Source of the DNA: Fragilaria crotonensis
Taxonomy: Eukaryota; Bacillariophyta; Fragilariophyceae; Fragilariales; Fragilariaceae
Assembly: GCA_022925895.1 (NCBI GenBank)
Contig: JAKSYS010000639.1
Span: forward strand, 1-36,245
Direction of reading: 5' to 3'
DNA length: 36,245 nt
The notes below the pieces were generated by a model. The model did not search any database. It was given only the letters and a program-made list of their open reading frames with translations, and was not told the DNA's origin. The position numbers were made by a program, and so were the translations under genes. Within the stretch, counting starts at the first letter, position 1. The number at the start of each line of letters is the position of its first letter. Positions 9,213 through 18,858 of this stretch are shown one piece after another.

Positions 9213-10158
9213 CTATCGAGATAGCTTGATGAACTTGTGCACCGCGATGTTCGCATTGTCCTGGTAACTCTCGATGGTCAGGTAGCTAGCATGACAAACC
9301 TGGTCACAAACGTCGCCGGCCATATCCTTTATGCTAGCATAAAAAACTCCTGTCTTGTATGTTTCATCGTCAACAAGAGCATCCACGTATCGCTTGGCGC
9401 CTACATCTACGGAGTGCATCTTGCCGGATGCAATTATCAGTGCCCCCAACGTCTTGTAGTACACTTTCATGACCCAGTCCGGTACGAATCGAGAAAACTC
9501 AGTCCCATAGGTTCCTCCCGGGCTCATAGTCAAAAACCGAATGCTAGGTTCTTGACGAGCCATACTGGCTATCCAGAAGGTGCCCACCAGTTTACTCGGT
9601 CCATATAATTTGGAAAAAAGTCTTCCTTCCTTTGAAAAACGAACCATCAAGTATTGAGACAAACTCGTCCACTGACCCACTTTTCAATTTAGCCTTCTTG
9701 AACGGTGACCACGGTAGACCGCGGGAGGTCTCGCTTCCGGAGAATATGACTGTTCCTGAAAGCTTTTGTTGTTCCAAAAGTAGGTCCACAAGTAGCACAT
9801 GACCCAAAAGATTGGTGGCAGATATTTGCGTCACGCCGTACTCGGTTATTTGTCCAGGATTTGACCCACCCGCAGAGCCCGCGTTCAGTACGAGACCATC
9901 AATCGGTTCGGTCAGTTGGTTTACCGCCTCGCAGACCGAATCGAGGTTCGAAACGTCCACAATGAGGATCTGAAAGACAACGCCGTTCGTCTGGCAAGCC
10001 TTCTCCAATGATGCTTTTGCAATTTTGGCTTTTTCGTTGCTCCGACACGCGAGAATAACCTTTCTCACGCCTTTCACTTGTTGGGCTAGTTGTTTACAGC
10101 ACTCATAGCCAATTCCTGTATTCGCACCAGTCACCAGGACGGAAGTTAAGGGAGCCAT
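9213..10158 (-). CDS. Short-chain dehydrogenase/reductase with one frame break
   Basis: The N-terminal frame (10158 to about 9620) has every early SDR landmark: TGANTGIG (residues 10-17, NADP/NAD-binding glycines), an ACRS basic pair after beta-2 suggesting NADPH preference, VDVSNLDS, LNAG (91-94) and the beta-5 serine region VIFSGSETS (138-145). The catalytic YGPSK lies in the other frame, which continues to the stop at 9213 with MSPGGTYGTEF, the usual PG motif. The frames meet at an A6 run on the + strand (9614-9619): one base fewer would give a continuous protein of about 315 aa, KTF-SK-LYGPSK. A 55-nt intron (GT near 9693) could also join the frames but would delete plausible sequence. 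The substrate is unknown; the family includes retinol dehydrogenase- and protochlorophyllide reductase-like enzymes. Confidence 0.8.
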
Positions 10159-10693
10159 GAATGAACTATGTGTTCATATGATGTTGGGCAATGCCCATGC
10201 GCCACTCGACAAGTGAATATTGTCCACGACATCGGGAATCCGATTAATGTTTTTACGGTTTCAATATAAACGTTTGATAACTGCCGTCTGTTGATTCCCT
10301 ATTAGTCCTATTTTAGTAGATACTTTACTTAAAACATTTTGTTATATTAGTTCTGCATATTTGAGTTGTTGCGAATTCATGCTGCTATATATTTAGAGCG
10401 TTGATACTTTATTTTCTCATTTATTTGTATATGAATATAATTGAATGTCCTCAATTGTTTTTTGTTCGGAGCGCGGTCGCGCATCGCTCCTTTGCGCCAT
10501 GAATGATGGATCGTCCAAGCTAGCTGGACAATGATGGGAAGTATCGGACTGAGCAGAAGCTGTGGTGAATCTCCACCAACGAACAACTAGTGTGGAAGTC
10601 CATCCGTCATATTCCGCCAGTGTGCATAGACATGGCCCGGCGGTCTGTCTTGAGACAAATCATCGCTTCCCTCATCGTATTCATTTGCAACCA
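10159..10693. promoter_or_regulatory. AT-rich divergent spacer (shared promoter region)
   Basis: These 535 bp separate the starts of the dehydrogenase (-) and the sulfotransferase-like gene (+). From 10261 to 10470 GC content is about 28% by hand count, well below the surrounding DNA, with words such as GTTATATTAG and GCTATATATTT. No gene is visible inside. A missing first exon of the plus-strand gene could lie here, but I could not find one. Confidence 0.4.
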
Positions 10694-12391
10694 ATGCCTT
10701 CTCTGACACTGTCCATTAGGACAGTACAGCAAGTGGCCGATGAGCCTGAACTGAATATGCAATTCGCTTCCCCGGAAGCTTCAGCATTGGAAATAGGTAC
10801 TACTTCTCATCGAAGTCGGGTTGATTGGTCAAACTACTACCCCCGCAAGCTTGATACTAAGAAAACCTTGAGTGACGATTACAGCGCTCGGGCCGATCGA
10901 CCGCCTCAAATGATTCACGAGTGTTCATGTTTGGAGAATCACAGTGGTGAACAACCTGAACTGCCGGTAGCAATGCTTGATATACCCGGGGCTTCTTTAT
11001 TTATTGCTCACTGGAACTGGGGTTTTCCAGAGCTAAACGTGGACTACAACATGGGTCATGGAGAGTCGTACGATACGGACATCAAACAACGGTACCCCAT
11101 CGAGATGTACGCTGATGCCATATCTTTTTTCGCTTCAAGCTCCCTCGGCGACTTTGCATCCACTGCAGCCATGTTTCCGGATCCAATGGAGCGTATGGTG
11201 GCTGTTTATGATCTTGAGCCCGAGAACAATATTCGTCGGTTGTCGAGGGTCTGCCGTCGATGGGACCTACGCTGCTACGCAGCACGACCGGGGGTAGCAA
11301 ACTGCATGACAAAACTAATGCTAGGGAAAGCTCACTTGGAATCCATGGAATTTACCGAATTGGAACGAAATCAATCGATCCAGAATCTTAAGGCCTTGGC
11401 GTTTGTTGCTGTTGAGGAAGAATGGAATGAAGCTGTCTGTCAGTTCCACAGACTATTTGGTGGTGAACCTCACCAGGGTGCCTTTAGGCCGAACGGATAC
11501 AGAACCGAACCTGTGAAAATTCTTGATGAATTGAGGGAAACGTACCAAGCCGATCTTGACACCAACTTGTACTTGGCAGCAAAACGAGAATTTCATGAAC
11601 GCTTCCTGCCGGAGGGTGATAGTCAGCGTTGCTATCGGCAGAGGGAGGTACAACATTCACTCTCCTCTTGCTGGCCAATGAGTTGTCAGCAAATCGGAAA
11701 ACAGTGTGGAGAATGGGCGGATGGCTGTGGAGGTGTTTTGGTTTGCGGTCAATGCCCACGGGGTCGTTATGGTTTGCCACATGGTTGGCACGTAGAATGC
11801 AGCCTGGAAGGACAATGCATCCAAACCTGCCCTTGGTGGGTCGAAAACGGGATTTGGTTCGAGGATGGCACAGATTTGAAGGTTCGATTGGAGCAAGTAG
11901 GAGCACCTTACGATGACGACGCAAACGAGTTCACCCTGATTCACCGGGTGACGCCTTTAGATGCTGTTCAGATGTGCGCTGAAGGATGTCAACGGAGAAG
12001 CGGAGAGAAAATGATTGCATTTGTCGAAAAGTTTTGCATCTGCGGAGAGAAACCCGATCTCTTTCTGGCGCAAGCTCCCAAATCTTCTGACTATCATGAC
12101 ATGGCAGATTTTTTTGGACAGGCATTCGGTCTCCTCGACGTCAAATTCCCCGAAACGCTGAGAAAGGTGCATTCACAGCCAAAGTGTTGCGATGCTGCGG
12201 CTGCTGTTGCACCTGACGATCACTGGCGTACTGGTACCGTTGAAGCAGAATATTTCGCATCATTTGACATGGGATGTGGCAAACATGAAGCATGTGCAGA
12301 ATTGGGTCGCCAACATGGTGCCCAAGTTGTTGTCTTCTCGGCATCTACGAGTCTCTGCCATTTGGGAAGGACGCCAAAGATAAGGTTGTAG
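10694..12391 (+). CDS. Sulfotransferase-like protein with Cys-rich C-terminal repeats
   Basis: From the ATG at 10694 the product is 565 aa; the frame is open back to 10553. The N-terminal half resembles membrane sulfotransferases. FPDPMERMVAVY (161-172) matches the 3'-phosphate-binding block (RxPxERxxSxY-like), and CMTKLMLG, LKALAFVAVEEEWNEAVCQF (232-251) and a DTNLYLAAKREFHERF helix (289-304) match the part after it. The upstream PAPS 5'-loop (KTGGT-like) is not visible. After it come SCQQIGKQCGEWADGCGG and CGQCPRG, a Cys repeat of the CGxxxDGCGGxxxCGxC type, then further Cys-rich sequence to the stop. Such a protein would be expected in the Golgi or outside the cell, but no signal peptide or membrane anchor is present. 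Either a 5' exon is missing or the gene is truncated. Confidence 0.6.
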   Translation: MPSLTLSIRTVQQVADEPELNMQFASPEASALEIGTTSHRSRVDWSNYYPRKLDTKKTLSDDYSARADRPPQMIHECSCLENHSGEQPELPVAMLDIPGASLFIAHWNWGFPELNVDYNMGHGESYDTDIKQRYPIEMYADAISFFASSSLGDFASTAAMFPDPMERMVAVYDLEPENNIRRLSRVCRRWDLRCYAARPGVANCMTKLMLGKAHLESMEFTELERNQSIQNLKALAFVAVEEEWNEAVCQFHRLFGGEPHQGAFRPNGYRTEPVKILDELRETYQADLDTNLYLAAKREFHERFLPEGDSQRCYRQREVQHSLSSCWPMSCQQIGKQCGEWADGCGGVLVCGQCPRGRYGLPHGWHVECSLEGQCIQTCPWWVENGIWFEDGTDLKVRLEQVGAPYDDDANEFTLIHRVTPLDAVQMCAEGCQRRSGEKMIAFVEKFCICGEKPDLFLAQAPKSSDYHDMADFFGQAFGLLDVKFPETLRKVHSQPKCCDAAAAVAPDDHWRTGTVEAEYFASFDMGCGKHEACAELGRQHGAQVVVFSASTSLCHLGRTPKIRL

Positions 12392-12752
12392 AAGGCAGCA
12401 CATCTCGAGGGGCGGAGAAGGTGCATCGAATGTTGAACGAAGATTTTTCTTTCATTCTAAATATAATGAAAGAATAGAGTTGACGCTGATGACTTGTGAG
12501 CATTAAGTTTTAGAGACTCGCTTGGTGGTGCATCGAGGCAGTACGGAGAATTGAGGCTGAGCAGTTGTGAATCACCATGCTTTTGTTTTCGCAATCATGA
12601 TTTGAGCAGCAAGAGAGCAAATGTGACCGAGCTGTGATCTTCCGTAGTGGCGACTGATCACGAGTTGTTTTGGTGGTCAGAAAGTTCATTTATGGACCTC
12701 GTTCCTTGGTTTAACGTCATGACTTGGTTGCATGAAACAAAAGGAGATTTGA
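12392..12752. other. Convergent spacer
   Basis: This interval lies between the stops of the sulfotransferase-like gene (+) and the S51-like gene (-). Nothing beyond presumed 3' UTRs is visible. Confidence 0.4.
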
Positions 12753-13598
12753 TCAAGCATCACCTTCGAACCATTCCGAATCTCCTCGCATTTGCAGCAT
12801 CCTCGACGGATCTACTGATGGCTCTCCTATACACCTCCGACCTCCTACACTTTCCTCCACTAGAGGCGGCAAGGGCTTTGGGTTGCGCATCCCTTCAATG
12901 GCACCCCTTTGATCCGGGGTAACAACAAAGGACATTGCTTTGCCGTCGCGCTGCGACCACACGTACAGTTGAGTTTCTCTCAGCGATGTTATGGTACCTT
13001 CCATCGGAGGTGGTGATGGATCGAACGTCACTGATGTATCAAGTCCAAGAAGTTCGAGGCCTCGAAATTGTGGTTCTGGTGCTTGATCCTGACCCTTGGC
13101 CAGTGCCATGTGACTTCCGGCACAAATGACACCAGCACCTTCGCCAACGTAGAGTAGAGATTTCCCCTGTATTGATCCGCAGAGATTCTCCACCAGTCCA
13201 TCAAGACCGCTTGTTCTCATGTAGTAGCGTAATTGAAAGGCACTGTTGGCATCGGCAACCCATAGAACTGACGGGTCGAATTCCTGGATTCGTTGCGTCA
13301 TTTCTATTGGATTCATCTGATCTAATCTAAAAGTAGCGATATCATCAAGTCCAAGGTCGTTATGAATGAGGTCTGGATGCTTGCGATGATTGTCGATTGT
13401 AAGAAACGCAATTCGCTTCGCGTTGTTGTCGTCAAATCCGGTTTGCTCGATGAGCTGGTCGAATAGGGCGCTAAAGTGGGGTCCCCGCACCAATGAATAG
13501 GACTTGAAGAGACATAAATGACGATTATTGCTCAGGCCATGAAGCGCAGTAGGGTGTATTGCCATGAAAAGGATTGCAGTGAGGATCAATGCTGTCAT
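12753..13598 (-). CDS. Peptidase S51 (dipeptidase E/cyanophycinase)-like protein lacking the nucleophile serine
   Basis: 281 aa from the ATG at 13598. This ATG starts a hydrophobic stretch, ALILTAILFMAI (3-14), that looks like a signal peptide; the frame is open further back but into GTAC-rich spacer. The fold matches the S51/class I glutamine amidotransferase-like family: KRIAFLTIDN, a helix-rich middle with VLWVADANSAFQLRYYMR, then the nucleophile elbow. That elbow normally reads GxSAG. Here it is GEGAG at 152-156, so Gly154 (codon 13137-13139, GGT) replaces serine. AGT to GGT is a single transition. The downstream parts (GLELLGLDTSV, LYVWSQRDGKAMSFVV) keep the family's layout. Family members cleave Asp-X dipeptides or cyanophycin; this copy is probably not a serine hydrolase, or carries a sequence error at that codon. 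Confidence 0.65.
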   Translation of the reverse strand: MTALILTAILFMAIHPTALHGLSNNRHLCLFKSYSLVRGPHFSALFDQLIEQTGFDDNNAKRIAFLTIDNHRKHPDLIHNDLGLDDIATFRLDQMNPIEMTQRIQEFDPSVLWVADANSAFQLRYYMRTSGLDGLVENLCGSIQGKSLLYVGEGAGVICAGSHMALAKGQDQAPEPQFRGLELLGLDTSVTFDPSPPPMEGTITSLRETQLYVWSQRDGKAMSFVVTPDQRGAIEGMRNPKPLPPLVEESVGGRRCIGEPSVDPSRMLQMRGDSEWFEGDA

Positions 13599-13967
13599 GG
13601 TCGACTTGAACAATATGCAAAGTTCATCGGAGATCGACTCCCGTTTTGTAGGACACGTACTGTAAACAAATGTAACAGTGCAAAGAATTGCTGTACGTAC
13701 TATGATAGTAGCTATGTGTACTCCAGTACGTATCATACCAGGACTCGAGTCTCAAGTACGAGTACGCCGCAGGCAGTCCGCATGCGCACAAGTCCAAGTA
13801 CTTTCTTGTACTTGTACAAGGTTTTGCACATTGTCCATCACGTCGATCGTTTGGTGTGCAGTGTGCAACGGAGAGCCTCACACCCTTTAGTTGTGTAGCG
13901 GGTAACTTGAAACCATCACTTGTCACCCTCTCATCACATCGCAATAGTTGCAAAAGGATAGACTAGG
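13599..13967. promoter_or_regulatory. GTAC-rich divergent spacer
   Basis: These 369 bp separate two divergent starts. The segment 13655-13825 is packed with GTAC words (TACGTACTATGATAG, CCAGTACG, TCAAGTACGAGTACGCC, AAGTACTTTCTTGTACTTG). The last is a near-perfect inverted repeat. No named promoter element is seen. Confidence 0.4.
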
Positions 13968-15006
13968 ATGCAAGCGACTCTGTTGCTGGCGTTGTTTTGC
14001 GCAGAGACGTTGGCCTTCCTGTCGCCTGTCGTCGTCCATCACGCTCCTTCTCCAGAAATGTGGATATCGCCGAGACTAACTTCCTGGACTAGGCTGCTGG
14101 CAACTAATGTCCCAACTCGTTTTCATGTGGTGGACGGTATCGAATGCCGAGAAGTCACAATTGATCTTCAGATAGTTGGTCCAGTTACAATTCTTGAGGC
14201 AACCGCAAAGTCCCAGGAAGACCTTGTTGACATGGCCTTGGCTTTGGACGAGGAACTGTCCGATAATGATGGACCCAATCGATTACAAGCTGGAGACCCC
14301 TACGGCGCTGTCTTGTGGCCGGCCGCGTCCGCCGTATCCAATTATTTACTGACCAAGTGCGCTCCTTTAGAAGGAATTACTATAGTTGAAGTGGGAACAG
14401 GAACAGGTCTGGTTTCATTAGCAGTCTCTCTGGGCGGAGCTGCCAAAGTTACTGCTACAGACTACGAATCCATTCCGTTGCGATTAATCGAATATGCTCA
14501 GGCGAACCTCAACAAAGGTTCGACCACGATCGAAACTGGTGCGTGCCGCTTGGGCTCATAACGGATTGCAAGTATCGTTGCTTTGCCAAACTCCATTCTC
14601 ACACTGCGCTTGACTTCAACTGATTTCTCACCACACATACAACGCAGAACACTTTGACTTGTGCGATTTCAACATGCCACTCCCTCCCGCTGACTTGGTT
14701 GTGGCGGCTGATGTTATGTACGAGCCACGGACCGGCACTGCCATGGCCAAACGCACGTACGAAGCATTGTCTCGAGGCAGCCGAGTCGTTGTGGGTGACT
14801 CCCCCGGACGAGCAGGTCGTCCAGCCTTTCTTGAGGAGCTGAAACGACTCGGTGTCAAGGGAGAGTTTACAGATACAGTCGGCCAAACATGTAGTGGGCC
14901 GCGCCATGATTTAATATGTGGTAAAGATTCATCGTCCGTGTCTGACCATCCCAAGGATTTAACTGTCGCTATCTTGGATCTGGATCCAACAGCAACTCTG
15001 CCTTGA
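13968..15006 (+). CDS. METTL-type class I methyltransferase, probably plastid-targeted
   Basis: Join(13968..14538, 14648..15006), 309 aa. The 109-nt intron has donor ACTG|GTGCGT and acceptor CAACGCAG. Splicing reads TIET|E|HFDLCDFN in frame. The N terminus is a signal peptide ending ETLA|FLSP (Ala16/Phe17), the A|F junction of diatom plastid presequences. The core has GDPYGAVLWPAASAVSNYLL (109-128), then motif I VEVGTGTGLVSL (140-151), an acidic strand end (TATDYE) and DLVVAADVMYEP as motif IV. This order, with a P-x-G-x-x-x-W-P block before motif I, matches the METTL16B/METTL20-like lysine methyltransferase group (PF10294/PrmA-like), whose best-known members modify mitochondrial or ribosomal proteins. 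The substrate here is unknown. Confidence 0.8.
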
Positions 15007-15590
15007 TTTGATCAATGGGTGTTGATTGAAAGCGGAAGTTCGGAGTCGAACATGGCCGACGCAGATCCGTAACTTGTCAACCAGGGTCGATGGCCGGACA
15101 AACATGGAGTGCTGTCGTTGCAAGTGAGGGAAATCATTGGCTTCATCGCTATGAGCGAAGCCATCACCCGAAAAGTATTAGATGACGCCAAATTGAGGCA
15201 TCAACAGAGCTGACCAAGGTGACGAGACGCAATAGTTCAGTACTCGACTCTCGACTATACGCCCTGCGCGGAGAGTTGTGCCAGACATAAATACTCTGGC
15301 GCATTCGCATCCCTATTTTGAAGTGATAGGATGCATCAGACTATCTTGTGTTGCCGAGCATGGCAGAGCAACCCGGATAAATATCGCAGAATAATTCAAC
15401 CAACTCACGCACATCAATCTAGATTTAGTGTTCAGGTATGTACATAGAGATTTGGACTTGGAAGGCTGCGGAACAAACTTCGAATCCCACAGCAGCATTT
15501 GAGGTAAATGCCCTTTGGATTCGACAGGCGCCTGTGGGATGATACGAGTCTCGACTCGGAAACAGTCATAAAAAAACTGACCAGACGAGC
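15007..15590. other. Convergent spacer, no supported gene
   Basis: 584 bp between the stop of the METTL-like gene (+) and the stop of the epimerase-like gene (-). A 103-codon minus-strand frame (15313-15624) overlaps the end of the epimerase-like gene in another frame and has no motif. Confidence 0.4.
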
Positions 15591-18500
15591 CTATCGCTGG
15601 CCTGTGCGATGAGCGTCGCCCCATGCCAGGCGTGCCTTCAGCATTACCCGTTCACTCACGACTCGGACGTAAAGTGGCATGCTATCGCTTCGCGTGTCAG
15701 GAAGCTGAAGGTTGTGAATTAGACCATCTTCTGGTCCACTCTCTTTCTCCTCCTTGTCCACCATATGGTCAGCGACAATCGTAAAGGTTGACGATGGAAG
15801 ACTTTCAAACACCAAGCGGTTCTCTTCGCTCTCAAGCGGGTGCCACTCGTGACCGTCGGTCAACGACAAGAGCTCTGGTTTTTCAAACCAGGCTGGTTTG
15901 ACGTGATCATCGGGTTCTTGGAAGGCCATTCTGCGCTCGAGATCACGGACCATCATCACATGTGCAAAACTTAGTTGATCCAAGTCATTTCCCCACTGAA
16001 CATGTTCCTGGTACCAGTCACATCGAAGCTGCCTGGCTTCCTCGAGTTTCAAATCATGCACGATCCACCTAGTCCGCACCCAATGCTTTAAGTCATACTT
16101 GTACCAAGCTTCATTGATCGATCGGAAGTCTAGGCGATTGGTGAAAGTAGGCACTCGTTCATAGAACTCGCGCTGCTTTTTGAGGCCGCTCGATTCTTTT
16201 CCGGATTCTCTCCGATTTCGACTTGCATATACTTGGTAGCTTCATACGTCGAAATCTTTGAAAGCTCTCCAGCCTCTGTAGTCTTTTTGTATTTGAGCGG
16301 CGACATGAGCATTACTGCTCGTCTCTCGGGCTCCGCGGATAGATGATACTTGCGTTTCTTGCCATTTTCCAATTTGCGATAAGCATTGCGTTCTGGAAGT
16401 GGCGGGCGATGAACCTGTCCGACAAGGAAGAGCACATCGTCGTGTGTAGGGGAAACGGGGAAGCTCTCGTCGACAAATAGGGCATGGTGTACGTCAGATG
16501 CAAAGAACCTGCCTGGTGACAGTTTGAGCATGGACATGTCGTGGGTAGCAAGAGTTTTGTGAGCGCCTTTTACCCAAACCAAAATCCACCCTTTATAAAG
16601 TAGACGACCATTGAGGCCTTCAATTTTGCGCTTCTTGTACGCATCAGACGGTTCGTTTGTGCCAGGTTTGATACCAAACTGACCCAGTTGCGACTCAGGT
16701 ACCTTCTTCACGACAGCATTCACGAGACGGCTTTCTTCGGGCACAAATGCAAGGTTGCAAATCACGGTCTTTTTGTCTTCCTTGTAAGTTGATTGCAGTT
16801 TGATGTCCTCACATCATAGCCGAGTGCTTGCATGTATAGCACGATATCGCAGCCTTCGGTCAGCTCGAGCACCAGCTTCGCGACGCCTTCGAAAAGGGAA
16901 GGAGTGCATTTATCTTTTATAGAGCACTCAGAGAGACAAGGCAGGTATTTGCGCCCCTTATGACAGAGCAGATCTTGAGGAGCGCAGCTATCCATACCGA
17001 GTCTTTTCCGAAGCTGATCGCCGGTCAGCAACATGGCCTCGCTATCAACCTTGTTGCCGTATGGAAAGGCAGCATCTAGATACCAGACAACAGTCTTCGC
17101 CAGCCCAACAGGAAGTGACGTCGTGGGAGACCACTTCAAGACATTCCTCGTATTCTCGACAAGATCAGTTGGTTCGATTCTGTTCGTTTTTGGACCAGAC
17201 ATGTCCCGTAGTTGTTTATTTGATTTCGACTGAACCAGTCGGGAAACAAAGATGCTGACAGATTTCAAAGTTGAGTGCAAATCGGAGCTCAGATCCAGCA
17301 AAGTTGATCGTTGCGATGGTTCTCGATACTGCATAGCTGCAATGATAGCATCGATAATATCATCGATGAAGACAAAATCTCGATATTGAGTGTCATTGAT
17401 GGTGATTGAGGTGCCGTTGTTGCGACGATGGTGGTCGATGGCTGCCTTGGACAAGTCATGAATCTGTGATCCATCTCGACCCCAAGGTCCATATACAACG
17501 CCCGGGAGCCTTACACCGTTCGAGTAAATGCCATGCAGGGAACTGTACACATCAGCCAGGACCTCATCGACCAACTTGGCCCTTTTGAACATGGTGTTAT
17601 CACTGGCAGCGGTAGAAGCATAAATAAACTGAGGTTCACGTTCCCGGATTTTGAGCTCCCCCTCCGTCAGGGAGAGCAGTATTTGCTCCATGCCCACATG
17701 AGACGATCGAATGCCGAACATGTCTGACGCTTTGCCTGGTGCAACATAAGGAGACTGGGTATTGCGAATTTCGTCGTCGCCAAAGTCTTGATATTCGTTC
17801 ATGGAATACGAAGCCAAGTGTACAATATGAGAAGATTTCAGCTGTAACAGGTCGATTTCTCCTGTCGTTGGCAGTTCATCAACGGGCGTCTTCTTGCTTG
17901 TTTTGGGATCTAAGCCTACAAAGGGCTGCAGTATGGGTTGGACGAGCTTCGGTATGTTCGTGCTGAGCAGCTCGATTCGATTCTGCAAAGCGAGTCGATG
18001 AGCCACCGTATTAGGAAAGGCGGAATCGATACCACTTATAACTTCGACACCACAGCGTTCTTTCAAGGCCAGAGCAAGATGGAAGCCGATAGGATTGAGA
18101 ATTCCGGTAATCACTACGCGAGACTTGGAGTTCAATGCGTTTTCTGAGGCATAGGCTTCAGGATTCGATCGTGATGCTTCTTTCGCATGTTCACCGCACA
18201 AGTCTTGTAGCTTAGCAGGTGTCGTGACTCTGGTCGCCATCGATCTCTTCGGCTTCGTTGCGATAATTTCATACTGCTCGACAGCTAACAACAGACGAGG
18301 TGGTCTGGTTCGTCGAGCACGTTGTGCAGCATTGTTGATCGATTGAGTTATTTGATCATTTCTTTCGTCCAGGCGTTTTTGCTCCAATCGTTCTCTAAGA
18401 ATGAAGACACGGCCCTTGGGCTCCAAGAAGGACGATCGCGAAGATATTGATTCTGAATAAAAGCTGTGGTGTCGTCGCATCCAAAGGTAGCCACAAAACA

Positions 18501-18858
18501 TAAGGAAAAGGTAGCCAATGACGAGCATAAGAATGAACCATCGCATCGTCCTGCCCCAGAGAGTTCGTTTCTTGGTAGCTACTACAACCTTCCCTCGACG
18601 ACCGTTGTGGCGCAGTGGTGACATGGATTGAGATCTCAAATCGTCGCCATTGGCTGGCTGTCTCGAAGTTCGATGATGAAGCTTGCCCGAAGGAATACTG
18701 AGACTGTGAAACGATCGGTCGTCTGATAGTTTTCGCCGACGAACGACATCAGGTTCTTCGTCGTCGTCGCTGTCGTAGTCAGTGTCGGAGGAATGATCAT
18801 GCTGGTGATGTTGTCCAGTATGAAGCGCATGCAACTCTTCCATCATGATGGAAGGCAA
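15591..18858 (-). CDS. Membrane-anchored NAD-dependent epimerase-like protein with unknown C-terminal region; two frame breaks
   Basis: Three consecutive minus-strand frames (16762-18858, about 16186-16800, 15591 to about 16186) read as one protein of about 1,085 aa. After an acidic/His-rich cytosolic tail there is one membrane segment (about 107-126, WFILMLVIGYLFLMFCGYLW), then a coiled-coil-like stem (150-182), a type II Golgi layout. Residues 247-600 resemble nucleotide-sugar epimerases such as UDP-glucuronate 4-epimerase: VVITGILNPIG, HIVHLAS, FIYAST, VVYGPWGR and YRDFVFIDDI. Two key motifs are altered: GxxGxxG reads GxxNxxG (Asn255), and the catalytic YxxxK reads FKRAK (Phe424, Lys428). 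From about 640, after CxxxxxCxPSLF, follows ~440 aa I do not recognise, rich in aromatic and charged residues. The breaks fall near 16807 (GG) and 16186 (GG); one added base at each restores the frame. Confidence 0.75.

Noticed and set aside
9640-9694. 55-nt intron to explain the dehydrogenase frame change
   Set aside because: It is possible by length, but it would remove SVDEFVSILDGSFF, which looks like genuine family sequence, and its donor is weak; a one-base indel is simpler.
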